This document shows positions 1-7,831 of a stretch of DNA of 35,683 nt, piece after piece. The stretch covers positions 1 through 35,683 of the forward strand of contig JAZQEH010000024.1 in NCBI GenBank assembly GCA_045538895.1, read 5' to 3'. This DNA comes from UMGS902 sp045538895 (GTDB lineage Bacteria > Bacillota > Clostridia > Oscillospirales > CAG-272). The position numbers were made by a program, and so were the translations under genes. The notes under the pieces were generated by a model that searched no databases, was not told the DNA's origin, and saw only the letters and a list, made by a program, of their open reading frames with translations. Positions within the stretch are counted from its first letter, which is position 1; every line of letters starts with the position of its first letter.

Positions 1-160
1 CTACTCAAGCAATCGCTTGCTCTTTCGCATAAGTTTTTTACTAGTTTCAATAAAGAATTGTTCGAGATCTACACTTAACTTTGCAGTTCGTGTTTCTTTC
101 TCTTTGTTGTTCAATTTTCAATGACCGAATTCGTCCTCCACGGGGTTCTCCCCGCAGCGA
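1..160 (-). other. Probable rRNA operon leader running off the left edge
   Basis: Read on the minus strand, this follows two tandem strong promoters and contains TTGAAAATTGAACAACAAAG (around 101-123), which resembles the boxA-like leader sequence found before 16S rRNA genes in Firmicutes. It also holds small hairpins at 141-154 (CGGGG/CCCCG) and 6-19 (CAAGC/GCTTG). No convincing protein is encoded here. The 16S gene itself would lie outside the window, so this is inference. Confidence 0.6.
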
Positions 161-167
161 CTTTGTT

Positions 168-196
168 ATGATATCACTTTTGAAACCGTTTGTCAA
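168..196 (-). promoter_or_regulatory. Sigma-A promoter, proximal of a tandem pair
   Basis: On the minus strand TTGACA (191-196) is followed by exactly 17 nt and then TATCAT (168-173). With the second promoter about 92 bp upstream, this is the tandem arrangement typical of rRNA operons. Confidence 0.7.
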
Positions 197-259
197 GAGT
201 TTTTTAAACTTTTTTAAAAAGTTTTTTCCACTTGTCCGGTTCTCCGTGACAGCTTTTAT

Positions 260-288
260 ATTATATCGCTTTGCCAATGGTTTGTCAA
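260..288 (-). promoter_or_regulatory. Sigma-A promoter, distal of a tandem pair (consensus)
   Basis: On the minus strand a perfect TTGACA (283-288), a 17-nt spacer and a perfect TATAAT (260-265). A/T-tract DNA at about 205-230, between the two promoters, could act as an UP element for the proximal one. Confidence 0.75.
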
Positions 289-392
289 CACTTTTTTTGC
301 GAATTTTGTCGCTTCGTGAAAAACGAATAAAAGGAAAGCAAAATGTTGATACTTCTACTATTAAAATAACCAAATGCAAGGAGAATTATTCC

Positions 393-1070
393 ATGACCAC
401 AGGCATTATACGTACATTTATTATATATATTCTGCTGATCGTTGTCATGAGAGTAACAGGAAAAAGGCAGATCGGTGAACTTGAAATTTCGGAGTTTGTT
501 TCAACAATTCTGATTTCGGAAATCGCCGCAGCACCGATAAGCCAGCACGAGGTGCCATTATCATTTGCTGTTGTTCCTATTCTGTTAATCATTTCACTCG
601 AAATAGCAATATCTTTTCTTGCAACACGTTTCGATGTTATGAAGAAAATCTTTTTAGGCTCGCCTTCCGTGCTTATCCGCCAAGGCGAAGTGCAACCGAA
701 GGAACTAACAAAAGCACGGATGTCGCTTGAGGAGCTTTTATGCCAGATCCGTGAAAGCGGTATTTCAACCATAGAAGACGTAAACTATGCCGTACTCGAA
801 AGTGACGGCACGCTTTCAATCATACCGAAAGTGCATGCAAGGCCCGTTACGGTAGGTGACCTGTCCTTAAATATACCCGAAAACGGAATTGCACATGCGG
901 TAGTAGTTGACGGAGTAATAAAAAAAGAAGCTCTTGACGGTTCGGGCAAAACTTGCGACTGGGTAAAAAAAGAAATCAAAAAAGCATGCATCGAACTTGG
1001 CGACATCTTTTTAATGTCGGTAGATGATGCAGATCATATATATATAATAAAAAGGAAGAAGAAAAAATGA
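393..1070 (+). CDS. DUF421 (YetF/YcaP-like) membrane protein
   Basis: About 225 aa. The ATG at 393 follows AAGGAG at 379-384; the longer open frame upstream has no ribosome site and overlaps the rRNA-type promoters, so it was rejected. Hydrophobic segments near residues 5-20 and 50-75 flank the family hallmark RVTGKRQIGELEISEFV. The C-terminal soluble part (about residues 85-225) matches the two small alpha/beta subdomains of this family, including SPSVLIRQGE. The biochemical role is not established; related Bacillus proteins are linked to the cell envelope and spores. It overlaps the next gene by ATGA, so the two are translationally coupled. The DUF421-DUF4363 pairing recurs in Clostridia, which supports both calls. 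Confidence 0.88.
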   Translation: MTTGIIRTFIIYILLIVVMRVTGKRQIGELEISEFVSTILISEIAAAPISQHEVPLSFAVVPILLIISLEIAISFLATRFDVMKKIFLGSPSVLIRQGEVQPKELTKARMSLEELLCQIRESGISTIEDVNYAVLESDGTLSIIPKVHARPVTVGDLSLNIPENGIAHAVVVDGVIKKEALDGSGKTCDWVKKEIKKACIELGDIFLMSVDDADHIYIIKRKKKK

Positions 1071-1441
1071 AGCTGTTTGTAGTGGCGATTTCTACTTTAG
1101 CGATAATTATTGCAATCTGCGTATGGGGTACCGTGTACGGAACAGGAACTATTGACGAAATGATAAGTATTCTTTCAAGTTCTAAAGACGCAAAAGAAGT
1201 TCCCGAAGATGCCGAAAGTATGTGTGCCGAGTTGCAGAAAAGATGGGAAAAACATTCTTTTGCTCTCAGCATGCTTCTCCCTCACCATCACCTTGATAAG
1301 GTTAAAGAAAAACTCGTTCAGCTTGAAGCATACGCCGCAACCGATGAATTTGCGGAATGGCATGATGCTGTTTTAGTGCTTAACGAGGAACTGTTACACA
1401 TACGGGGGCTTGTGGGAATCAGTTTCGATAATATACTTTAA
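1067..1441 (+). CDS. DUF4363 family protein
   Basis: 124 aa with one N-terminal hydrophobic segment (residues 2-24) acting as an anchor or uncleaved signal. The rest is helical and probably faces outward: AELQKRWEKHSFALSML followed by a histidine-rich LPHHHLDKV. This matches the small DUF4363 family commonly found next to DUF421 genes. The start overlaps the upstream stop (ATGA), indicating an operon. The function is unknown; a structural partner of the DUF421 protein is the natural guess. Confidence 0.8.
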   Translation: MKLFVVAISTLAIIIAICVWGTVYGTGTIDEMISILSSSKDAKEVPEDAESMCAELQKRWEKHSFALSMLLPHHHLDKVKEKLVQLEAYAATDEFAEWHDAVLVLNEELLHIRGLVGISFDNIL

Positions 1442-1445
1442 TTCG

Positions 1446-1475
1446 TTGACAATATGCCGCAATAAATGTTACAAT
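1446..1475 (+). promoter_or_regulatory. Sigma-A promoter for the HAD phosphatase gene
   Basis: TTGACA at 1446-1451, an 18-nt spacer, and TACAAT at 1470-1475. It lies 24 bp before the ATG of the HAD gene. Confidence 0.75.
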
Positions 1476-1498
1476 ATAAAAACAAATGAGGTGAAACA

Positions 1499-2134
1499 AT
1501 GAAAAAAGGTATTATTTTTGACCTTGACGGAACGCTCTGGGATGCATCTGCCGAGGTTACACGTGCGTGGAACATTGCGTTACGCAGTATAAAAGAGTTC
1601 AATTTGCAGATTACGCAAAGCGACATGATGCGTTTCATGGGCAATCCGCTTTACAAAATCGGACGTATGATGTTACCGCAAAGCCTTGACGAAGCCACTA
1701 CCAACAAAATAATGGACGACTGTGCCGCATTCCAGCACAAATGCCTGCTCGAATGGAGTGCTCCGCTCTACGAAAACCTTGTAGCGGTTCTTACCGAACT
1801 GAAAAAGCAGTATTCTCTCTACATAGTAAGCAACTGTCAGGCAGGATATATCGAAACTTTCCTAACCTGCCACAAGCTTTGGGATATGTTTGACGATTTT
1901 GAATGTCCCGGCAACACAGGGCTTGGAAAGGCAGAAAACATAACGCTTATTGTTGAGCGAAACGCTCTTGATAACGCTGTTTACGTAGGCGATACCGACG
2001 GCGACTACTGTGCAACGAAGTCGGCAGGGTTAACGTTTATCCACGCCGCTTACGGCTATGGTAAGCCGCATGAGCCAACTATGGAAATAAAACGTTTTGA
2101 AGATTTGCTGATAAAGATAAAAGAGGTCATTTGA
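1499..2134 (+). CDS. HAD-superfamily hydrolase (phosphoglycolate-phosphatase-like)
   Basis: 211 aa, start preceded by GAGGTG. HAD motif I is FDLDGT with nucleophile Asp8 and acid/base Asp10. Motif II is the Ser in YIVSNCQAG, and motif IV is VYVGDTDGDYCA near residue 160. A helical cap sits between motifs I and II (about residues 15-85), as in beta-phosphoglucomutase or Gph-type phosphatases. It probably dephosphorylates a small cytosolic metabolite; the substrate cannot be read from the sequence. It has its own promoter, and its stop codon lies inside the downstream terminator stem. Confidence 0.85.
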   Translation: MKKGIIFDLDGTLWDASAEVTRAWNIALRSIKEFNLQITQSDMMRFMGNPLYKIGRMMLPQSLDEATTNKIMDDCAAFQHKCLLEWSAPLYENLVAVLTELKKQYSLYIVSNCQAGYIETFLTCHKLWDMFDDFECPGNTGLGKAENITLIVERNALDNAVYVGDTDGDYCATKSAGLTFIHAAYGYGKPHEPTMEIKRFEDLLIKIKEVI

Positions 2135-2154
2135 CCTCTTTTATCTTTATCAGC
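2107..2154. terminator. Bidirectional terminator between convergent genes
   Basis: A perfect 23-bp inverted repeat (2107-2129 and 2132-2154) with a 2-nt loop. It overlaps the HAD stop codon and directly abuts the 3' end of the convergent secreted-esterase gene. A- and T-rich flanks on both sides allow termination in either direction. Confidence 0.85.
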
Positions 2155-2155
2155 A

Positions 2156-4573
2156 TTATTTTACCATTTCTTTGAGTACATGCAACACGTCAAGCAACGT
2201 AATCGCTTCATCGCCGTTAGTATCCATATAAGTATCATATGCTTTCTTGTTAACCATATGTGAAATAATAGTTAAAATATCAGCTATTGAAGTTTCACCG
2301 TCACGGTCGGTATCACCCATCGGGAACATTGTACCGTAAACAACCAGTTCACGTGTATTGATGTTGTTATAATTCGCATAAGTGTTGCTTCTGCCGACCG
2401 CAATAGCAAGACGCACATACTTGCCTGTAACACCGTTCATATCAAACAAAACCGCATATGCAGTCGTGTTACCGTTGTAAGGATCTTTCGGCGTGGGGGC
2501 AAGATTTATATATGATGTGTGATTTATACCGTCGTAGCAAGCAGTAGGAACTATTGTCCAGTTTTCTCCGTCATCCGACACGTATACGTCTGCCGCAGAA
2601 GCAATACCGAGAGCATTGCCGGAGAAGAAACCAATTGCATCAAACTTATGCTTTGTGCCAAAATTGAGCGTATAAAGCGCACGGTATTTGCCGTTTCCGT
2701 TAACGGTGCCGTCAACGTCATAACGGTCGCTGCCAAACTCAAGCGAGGACATAAGTGACGAGCCCCAATGTCCGTTTACAAGATTTGCAACCGCTTTTTT
2801 GTAGCCGGCAGCGCCCTCGAGCATGTAATCAACACCTATCATGGACACACCGTAGCCGATATCAGCAATATCAGCCTTTTGTGCAGCCGAAAGTCCTGTG
2901 GTCGAGTATTCGGAAGAAGCAACTACACCCTTGTCGCCGGTGATACCGCTGAATGTGCCGTTCTGCTTTACAACACTTATCATGGGAGAATCGGGATATT
3001 CGGAAAGAACTACCGTCTTTGACGCATCAATTCCAAAAAGTCCGTCTGTACCAACACCGACAGATGACGTCTTATATTTTTCCGGAATAGCAGGAGTATT
3101 GTATGCCGCATCATATGCTGCCTGCTTGAGAATTTTGGTAGTTGCCGCATCAAACTCCTCGTCATAAGTACAGTTTAACGGATTACCGCCGATAACACTT
3201 GCAAAATGAGTCATACCGCTGAGGTATGCGCCAAGTGCTGACTGATGATAATGGTCGCTGCTGTAAAGGTTTATAGTATCCGAATGTTTGGAATGTACGT
3301 CCCAGAAAGCAAGGCCCGCATACGAAACCTTGACATCAAGTTCCTCGCCGATAGCGGTATAAGCCGCCGCAAGGTCATACGTCATGGTTTCGGTAGTCCA
3401 GCCATCAACCATATAAGAGCTTCCCTCTGCGTGTCCCCACGTTTCGTAAAGTATCGGGGTAGCACCGTTCTTACGCACAAGATTCTCTATTCTGCGCACA
3501 CCGGTGTAGAAGGATTCGGGGTCTTTTATTGCATTTGTACTCTGATCCTGAATGAACACATAGTCATACGTATTGTTAGCAAGTGCATCGTAAACCTGTG
3601 CACCGAATTCATCATTTATATTGCCGTGCTCGTAGAGATAATGTCCGCCATTCGTGATTCGGGTGGCAAAAACATTGTAGCCCGCACTTCTCGAAATGGG
3701 CATAAAGAATCTCTCAGGCATATCGCAAACGTAGGTAAAGCTGTTACCGATAAAGAGAACGTCTGTACGTGAAAGAGGGTTATCCTTGCCGGTCTTTTCA
3801 CCATAAACGAGGAACTCTCTTGTATTTACGGTATCGGGGTCATTTGAACCGGTTCTGCCGGTGATAACTGCGATACGGATATACTGTCCCTTTACGCCGC
3901 CCATATCAAAAAGTGTTGCAAAAGGTGCCTTAAGATAACCGGTCCATGTGTCGGGAGGAGTCTGAACCGTGTCGGTTGCGAGGTCGATAAGCGGTTCTGC
4001 ATTCGAGCAATCATAAGATGCCGAGGGGACAAGCGTCCAGTTTACACCGTCGGACGAAACATAGATATCCGCAGCATTTATCATACCTGCCTGAGTACCG
4101 GAAATAAAGCCGCATGCATCAAAGCGATGCTCGGTTGAGAAATTAAGCGTGATGAGCGCACGGTACTTACCGTTTACATTAACTGTACCGTCAACGTCAT
4201 ATTTGTTTTCATCAAAACGAATATATGCCATTGTAGAAGTAGCACCCACCCAGTTGCCGTCAACAAGATTGCGGAGTGCATTATCTCTGCCAAAGTTTTC
4301 GATACCGATAGCCGAAACGCCATAGCCGATATCTGCAATGTCCGCTTTTTGTGCATCGGTGAAAGCAGTTCCGGACGGATAATCGGGCGAAATCTGTGCC
4401 TTTGTACCGTAGATACCGTTAGGGTAACTCACGGGATAGACTATACCGTCATATCGGGGAGTGCTGATAATTGTTGAAGCATCGGGAAACTCGGTAAGAT
4501 TTACGGTTTCCGTGGCAAAAGCCGAAAATGCCAGAAGAAATACTAAAATGAGTATGCTGAGTAACTTTTTCAT
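2156..4573 (-). CDS. Secreted SGNH/DUF4886-like esterase with duplicated discoidin-like modules and C-terminal dockerin
   Basis: 805 aa; GGAGG precedes the ATG at 4573. Signal peptide about residues 1-20. Two homologous modules (about 38-258 and 530-745) share ADIADIGYGVS, YDVDGTVN and NGKYRAL; they resemble F5/8 type C (carbohydrate-binding) folds. Between them is an SGNH-like hydrolase domain of DUF4886 type, with VLFIGNSFTY (nucleophile Ser278) and a C-terminal SDHYHQ carrying Asp440 and His443. The C-terminus (about 752-805) has two dockerin calcium loops, DTDRDGETSIAD and DTNGDEAITLLD. It likely removes ester groups from a polysaccharide outside the cell and may dock to a cohesin. The substrate is unknown. 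Confidence 0.82.
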   Translation of the reverse strand: MKKLLSILILVFLLAFSAFATETVNLTEFPDASTIISTPRYDGIVYPVSYPNGIYGTKAQISPDYPSGTAFTDAQKADIADIGYGVSAIGIENFGRDNALRNLVDGNWVGATSTMAYIRFDENKYDVDGTVNVNGKYRALITLNFSTEHRFDACGFISGTQAGMINAADIYVSSDGVNWTLVPSASYDCSNAEPLIDLATDTVQTPPDTWTGYLKAPFATLFDMGGVKGQYIRIAVITGRTGSNDPDTVNTREFLVYGEKTGKDNPLSRTDVLFIGNSFTYVCDMPERFFMPISRSAGYNVFATRITNGGHYLYEHGNINDEFGAQVYDALANNTYDYVFIQDQSTNAIKDPESFYTGVRRIENLVRKNGATPILYETWGHAEGSSYMVDGWTTETMTYDLAAAYTAIGEELDVKVSYAGLAFWDVHSKHSDTINLYSSDHYHQSALGAYLSGMTHFASVIGGNPLNCTYDEEFDAATTKILKQAAYDAAYNTPAIPEKYKTSSVGVGTDGLFGIDASKTVVLSEYPDSPMISVVKQNGTFSGITGDKGVVASSEYSTTGLSAAQKADIADIGYGVSMIGVDYMLEGAAGYKKAVANLVNGHWGSSLMSSLEFGSDRYDVDGTVNGNGKYRALYTLNFGTKHKFDAIGFFSGNALGIASAADVYVSDDGENWTIVPTACYDGINHTSYINLAPTPKDPYNGNTTAYAVLFDMNGVTGKYVRLAIAVGRSNTYANYNNINTRELVVYGTMFPMGDTDRDGETSIADILTIISHMVNKKAYDTYMDTNGDEAITLLDVLHVLKEMVK

Positions 4574-4605
4574 AAAGTTGCCTCCAATTATAAATTTACA
4601 AATAT

Positions 4606-4634
4606 ATTATAAATTGCGCTTTCTATATTGTAAA
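4606..4634 (-). promoter_or_regulatory. Promoter of the secreted esterase gene
   Basis: On the minus strand TTTACA (4629-4634), a 17-nt spacer and perfect TATAAT (4606-4611). Its -35 box occupies the same bases as the -35 of the divergent LysR promoter. Confidence 0.7.
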
Positions 4635-4656
4635 GAATTAAATTATATGTTATACT
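4628..4656 (+). promoter_or_regulatory. Promoter of the LysR gene
   Basis: TTGTAA (4628-4633), a 17-nt spacer and TATACT (4651-4656). It overlaps the divergent promoter at the -35 position and the palindrome at 4654-4675 at the -10. Confidence 0.6.
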
Positions 4657-4675
4657 ATGACAAATATGTCATAGT
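4654..4675. promoter_or_regulatory. Palindromic operator, likely bound by the LysR protein
   Basis: ACTATGACA (4654-4662), 4 nt, then TGTCATAGT (4667-4675): a perfect 9-bp inverted repeat straddling the -10/start region of the LysR gene and about 45-65 bp upstream of the divergent esterase -10. LysR regulators typically bind such dyads in the shared intergenic region. Binding is inferred. Confidence 0.6.
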
Positions 4676-4686
4676 AGGAGAACTGT

Positions 4687-5532
4687 ATGGAGTTACTTCA
4701 ATTCAAATATTTTTGTGATGCAGCAGTGACCGAGAACTTCTCTGTAACTGCAAAGAAATACGGGGTTCCTCCCTCTGCCGTTTCACACAGCATCAGACGT
4801 TTGGAAAATGAAATTGGTGTAAAGCTTTTCACAAGGCAAAAAAACACGGTTTACTTAAACGAAAAAGGCAAGATATTCTACACTCGTATTTCTTCGGCTC
4901 TTGCAGAAATCAAAAACGCTACAAAAGAAGTTCAGAAGAATACATCCTATGAAAGCATACGCCTTTGTGTAAACGCACACCGTGCACTTGTTACCAAAGC
5001 CCTTGCGAAGTTCCAGAAGCTATACCCCGATATTGATATGCAAATTGTAAATTTCCGCAATCCCCATGAAGAAGAATTCGACTTTATAATTGCAAGTGAC
5101 GAGGTTAATATCGAATCGCTTGACAAATATAAAATAATATCGGATGAGCTTGCAGTCGCTATTAACGAGAGCAATCCTATTGCAAACGATAAAAATTTCA
5201 GCGTAGCAATGCTACGTGATGAGCCTTTTATTATATTGCAAAAACCAAGCAGCATGCACGATATTACACATTCGGTTTGCAAAAGTTTCGGGTTCGAGCC
5301 GCACATTTCAATACAGACGGATGACCCCTCGTATATTTCCGAATTTTTGCGGCTGGGGCTTGGTGTATGCATTGTTGCCATGCGTTCAGCACAGCAATGG
5401 AATTACCACGAAAGTGTGCTTTTGAAGAAGATAGACGGATGCACCCGTAACACATACGTGTATTTTTCCGGCAAGAAGATGTCACCGTATAAAGAAAAGC
5501 TTCTGGACATGCTTATTGCAGAATTCAAATAA
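4687..5532 (+). CDS. LysR-family transcriptional regulator
   Basis: 281 aa, ATG at 4687 after AGGAG. The winged helix-turn-helix is in the first 60 residues: LLQFKYFCDAAVTENFSVTA, then GVPPSAVSHSIRRLE, then GVKLFTR. Residues about 90-281 form the periplasmic-binding-protein-like effector domain. It is divergent from the secreted esterase gene, with overlapping promoters and a palindrome between them, so it probably controls that gene and itself. The effector is unknown. The stop codon is within the terminator stem at 5531-5563. Confidence 0.9.
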   Translation: MELLQFKYFCDAAVTENFSVTAKKYGVPPSAVSHSIRRLENEIGVKLFTRQKNTVYLNEKGKIFYTRISSALAEIKNATKEVQKNTSYESIRLCVNAHRALVTKALAKFQKLYPDIDMQIVNFRNPHEEEFDFIIASDEVNIESLDKYKIISDELAVAINESNPIANDKNFSVAMLRDEPFIILQKPSSMHDITHSVCKSFGFEPHISIQTDDPSYISEFLRLGLGVCIVAMRSAQQWNYHESVLLKKIDGCTRNTYVYFSGKKMSPYKEKLLDMLIAEFK

Positions 5533-5563
5533 GAAATCCCGATGCATTGCATCGGGATTTCTT
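5531..5563. terminator. Bidirectional terminator (copy 1 of a repeated stem)
   Basis: A 15-bp perfect stem (5531-5545 with 5549-5563) around loop ATT, flanked by A- and T-rich DNA. The stem core ATCCCGATGC/GCATCGGGAT is identical to that of the terminator at 6087-6115. Confidence 0.85.
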
Positions 5564-5729
5564 ATTCATCTATTTCTTCCAAAGCCATACGAACCGCCGC
5601 AATAACAAAAGCAGAAAAAGTACAATCCTTGCCTTGAATAGCTTTTTCTACATCTGCAATCACATCGTCAGGAAAACGGATAGTCTTGTTTGTAGTAGTC
5701 GGCGATGAAGGAATTTTAAATTTACCCAT
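5562..5729 (-). CDS. Small ribbon-helix-helix (Arc/CopG-like) DNA-binding protein
   Basis: 55 aa. The ATG at 5729 was chosen because GAGGTG lies just upstream; a longer frame to 5804 would run through the palindrome. The protein has a disordered N-terminus, a beta strand NKTIRFP, then a helix DDVIADVEKAI and a second helix FSAFVIAAVRMALEE, the layout of a ribbon-helix-helix dimer. It likely binds the palindrome at 5784-5813 and so regulates itself and the divergent 78-aa gene. An antitoxin-like role is possible but nothing proves it. Confidence 0.75.
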   Translation of the reverse strand: MGKFKIPSSPTTTNKTIRFPDDVIADVEKAIQGKDCTFSAFVIAAVRMALEEIDE

Positions 5730-5783
5730 AACGCACCTCGCAATACATTTGTCTTGCTTATAGTGTAATGTAAAACATAAGGA

Positions 5784-5813
5784 AAATATGCATTGCATTT
5801 GCAATGCATATTT
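5784..5813. promoter_or_regulatory. 14-bp-arm palindromic operator
   Basis: AAATATGCATTGCA (5784-5797), TT, then its exact reverse complement (5800-5813). It covers the -35 box and most of the spacer of the rightward promoter, as expected for a repressor site. The ribbon-helix-helix protein next door is the likely ligand. Confidence 0.75.
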
Positions 5814-5821
5814 GCTATAAT
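5793..5821 (+). promoter_or_regulatory. Promoter of the 78-aa gene, extended -10
   Basis: TTGCAT (5793-5798), a 17-nt spacer and TATAAT (5816-5821) preceded by TGC, an extended -10. It is embedded in the palindrome. Confidence 0.7.
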
Positions 5822-5849
5822 ATAATTACCATTAAAACGGAGGTACGTT

Positions 5850-6086
5850 ATGAATATTAAAGTTGAACTACTGAAAGATTGTATGATTGAATACATCCAC
5901 ACACACATAAATGATTTCGAAATAAATGCAGACGAAATAGCAACCACCACTGCCATAAGTGTTCTACAAGAAATACATACTGCCCTGTCAAATCCAGAAC
6001 TCTCTGATTTTGACGCTATTGAGGAAATAGTATGTATCTTTGAAAAAAGAGGTATTTCTTGTGGCGGCAGACATGATTTCAATTAA
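5850..6086 (+). CDS. Small hypothetical helical protein (78 aa)
   Basis: The ATG at 5850 follows GGAGG (5839-5843) and a clear promoter, so it is very likely expressed. The protein is acidic and mostly helical, with no signal peptide or membrane segment. It ends in a conserved-looking tail, FDAIEEIVCIFEKRGISC then a His-Asp-Phe near the C-terminus. Similar small proteins with this tail seem to recur in Clostridia, but that is from memory. The function is unknown. It is divergent from a ribbon-helix-helix regulator, with a shared operator, and is bounded by two copies of the same terminator. Confidence 0.75.
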   Translation: MNIKVELLKDCMIEYIHTHINDFEINADEIATTTAISVLQEIHTALSNPELSDFDAIEEIVCIFEKRGISCGGRHDFN

Positions 6087-6115
6087 AAAATCCCGATGCA
6101 TTGCATCGGGATTTT
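6087..6115. terminator. Bidirectional terminator (copy 2 of a repeated stem)
   Basis: Stem 6087-6099 with 6103-6115, loop ATT. It serves the 78-aa gene from the left and tsf from the right. Its core is identical to the terminator at 5531-5563. Confidence 0.85.
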
Positions 6116-6127
6116 AATTTGACTATA

Positions 6128-7054
6128 TTAGCCGTTAACCATCTTGTTGATTTCTTCAGCGAAGTTTTCCTCACGCTTCTGAATACCCTCGCCCTTTTCG
6201 TAGCGAATGAAGCCGGTAACAACGATAGAACCGCCGAATTCCTTTGCGGTTGCATCAACGTACTTCTGTACGCTCATGCTGTCGTCCTTAACGTAAGCCT
6301 GCTCGAGGAGACAGTTTGCTTCGTAGAACTTGCCGATCTTACCGTCAACCATCTTTTCCTTAATCTGCTCGGGCTTGTTTGCGTTCTTTTCATCATTGTT
6401 GATCTGGGACATGATGATTTCACGCTCCTCAGCAACTCTTGCAGCGGGAACAGCCGCACGGTTGAGGTATTCAACAGGATATGCTGCAACCTGAAGAGCA
6501 ATGTTCTTTGCAAATTCAGCAAAGCCTGCATTGTTCTTTGCAGCGTCGTCAGCCTCGAAGCTAACAATAACACCGATAGCACCGGTACCGTGAATGTAGG
6601 TGCTGGTAGTGCCGTTAACAACGTCAAAGCGGCGGATGTCAAGCTTTTCGCCGATGGTGAATACCATGTCGTTAAGCTTTGCGTTTACGTCCATATCGGT
6701 GTCAAGATACTGACATGCAGAGAGAGCTGCAACGTCAGCGGGCTTCTTTTCAACGATAGTGGTAAGGAGTCCGCGAACGAACTCACGGAAAGACTCGTTC
6801 TTTGCAACGAAGTCGGTTTCGGTGTTTACTTCGATAATAGCGGTGGTATCGCCAACAGTAAGAATGTCAACAAGACCGTCAGCAGCAATTCTGTCAGCCT
6901 TCTTGCCAGCAGCAGCAAGACCCTTCTCACGAAGAACCTTAACAGCCTCATCCATATCACCGTTAGCTTCAACAAGTGCCTTCTTGCACTCCATCATGCC
7001 GCAGCCGGTCTTTTTTCTAAGTTCAGCAACGTCTTTTGCGGTAATAGCAGCCAT
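6128..7054 (-). CDS. tsf: Elongation factor Ts
   Basis: 308 aa. EF-Ts catalyses GDP release from EF-Tu during translation. The N-terminal UBA-like domain contains VAELRKKTGCGMMECKKAL, and the family signature TDFVAKNESF appears near residue 80. AAGGAT lies before the ATG. It is directly downstream of rpsB with a 33-bp gap, the near-universal rpsB-tsf order, so both are transcribed from the rpsB promoter. The length is slightly above the usual 280-300 aa. Confidence 0.97.
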   Translation of the reverse strand: MAAITAKDVAELRKKTGCGMMECKKALVEANGDMDEAVKVLREKGLAAAGKKADRIAADGLVDILTVGDTTAIIEVNTETDFVAKNESFREFVRGLLTTIVEKKPADVAALSACQYLDTDMDVNAKLNDMVFTIGEKLDIRRFDVVNGTTSTYIHGTGAIGVIVSFEADDAAKNNAGFAEFAKNIALQVAAYPVEYLNRAAVPAARVAEEREIIMSQINNDEKNANKPEQIKEKMVDGKIGKFYEANCLLEQAYVKDDSMSVQKYVDATAKEFGGSIVVTGFIRYEKGEGIQKREENFAEEINKMVNG

Positions 7055-7087
7055 TTTATATACCTATCCTTTACTTAAACTTTTATA

Positions 7088-7831
7088 TTATTCAGCATCT
7101 GCAGGAGCTTCTGCAGGAGCTTCCTCGGTAGCTTCGGGAGCGAACGCTTCACCCTGTCTGCCCTCGATAACAGCGTCAGCGAGTACAGAAGAAATGAGCT
7201 TGATTGCACGGATAGCGTCATCGTTACCGGGAATTACGTAGTCAGCATCGTCGGGGTCACAGTTAGTGTCAACGATTGCAACAACAGGAATACCAAGCTT
7301 CTTAGCTTCGAGAACTGCGATCTTTTCCTTGCGGGGGTCAACGATGAAAATAGCATCGGGGAGCTTTTCCATGGTCTTGATACCGCCGTAGTTCTTCTCA
7401 AGGTCAAAGATTTCCTTCTGAAGAGCTGCAACTTCCTTCTTGGGGAGAAGGTCGAATGTGCCGTCGTTGCTCATCTTTTCGAGCTGGTTAAGACGGTTGA
7501 TGCTCTTGCGGATGGTCTTGAAGTTGGTAAGCATACCGCCGGGCCAACGTACGTTTACATAGTACTGACCTGCACGCTCAGCTTCTTCCTTAATGGTATC
7601 TGCTGCCTGCTTCTTGGTACCAACGAAAAGAACGTTGCCGCCGTTTGCGGAAAGCTCACGAACAAACATGTAAGCTTCTTCAAACTTCTTAACGGTCTTC
7701 TGAAGGTCGATGATGTAGATACCGTTTCTTTCGGTGAAGATGTACTCTGCCATCTTAGGGTTCCATCTTCTGGTGTGATGTCCAAAATGAACACCTGCTT
7801 CAAGCAACTGCTTAATAGAAATTACAGACAT
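7088..7831 (-). CDS. rpsB: 30S ribosomal protein S2
   Basis: 247 aa. The start at 7831 (MSVISIKQLLEAGVHFGHHT) is preceded by GGAGGG; the frame extends to 7894 but that extension lacks a ribosome site and covers leader hairpins. S2 signatures include GVHFGHHTRRWNPKM and VDTNCDPDDADYVIPGNDDA. The alanine/glutamate-rich tail after residue 225 is typical of Clostridia. First gene of the rpsB-tsf operon. Confidence 0.97.
   Translation of the reverse strand: MSVISIKQLLEAGVHFGHHTRRWNPKMAEYIFTERNGIYIIDLQKTVKKFEEAYMFVRELSANGGNVLFVGTKKQAADTIKEEAERAGQYYVNVRWPGGMLTNFKTIRKSINRLNQLEKMSNDGTFDLLPKKEVAALQKEIFDLEKNYGGIKTMEKLPDAIFIVDPRKEKIAVLEAKKLGIPVVAIVDTNCDPDDADYVIPGNDDAIRAIKLISSVLADAVIEGRQGEAFAPEATEEAPAEAPADAE

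Noticed and set aside
81..392. N-terminal extension of the DUF421 protein
   Set aside because: The family begins at MTTGIIRTF; the extension lacks a ribosome site and overlies rRNA-type promoters.
5562..6086. A classical toxin-antitoxin operon
   Set aside because: The genes are divergent rather than cotranscribed, and the 78-aa protein shows no known toxin motif. Kept only as a loose possibility.
6101..7078. A 325-aa open frame on the plus strand
   Set aside because: It is the exact antisense of tsf, which has strong family signatures; the plus frame has no ribosome site or recognisable domain.
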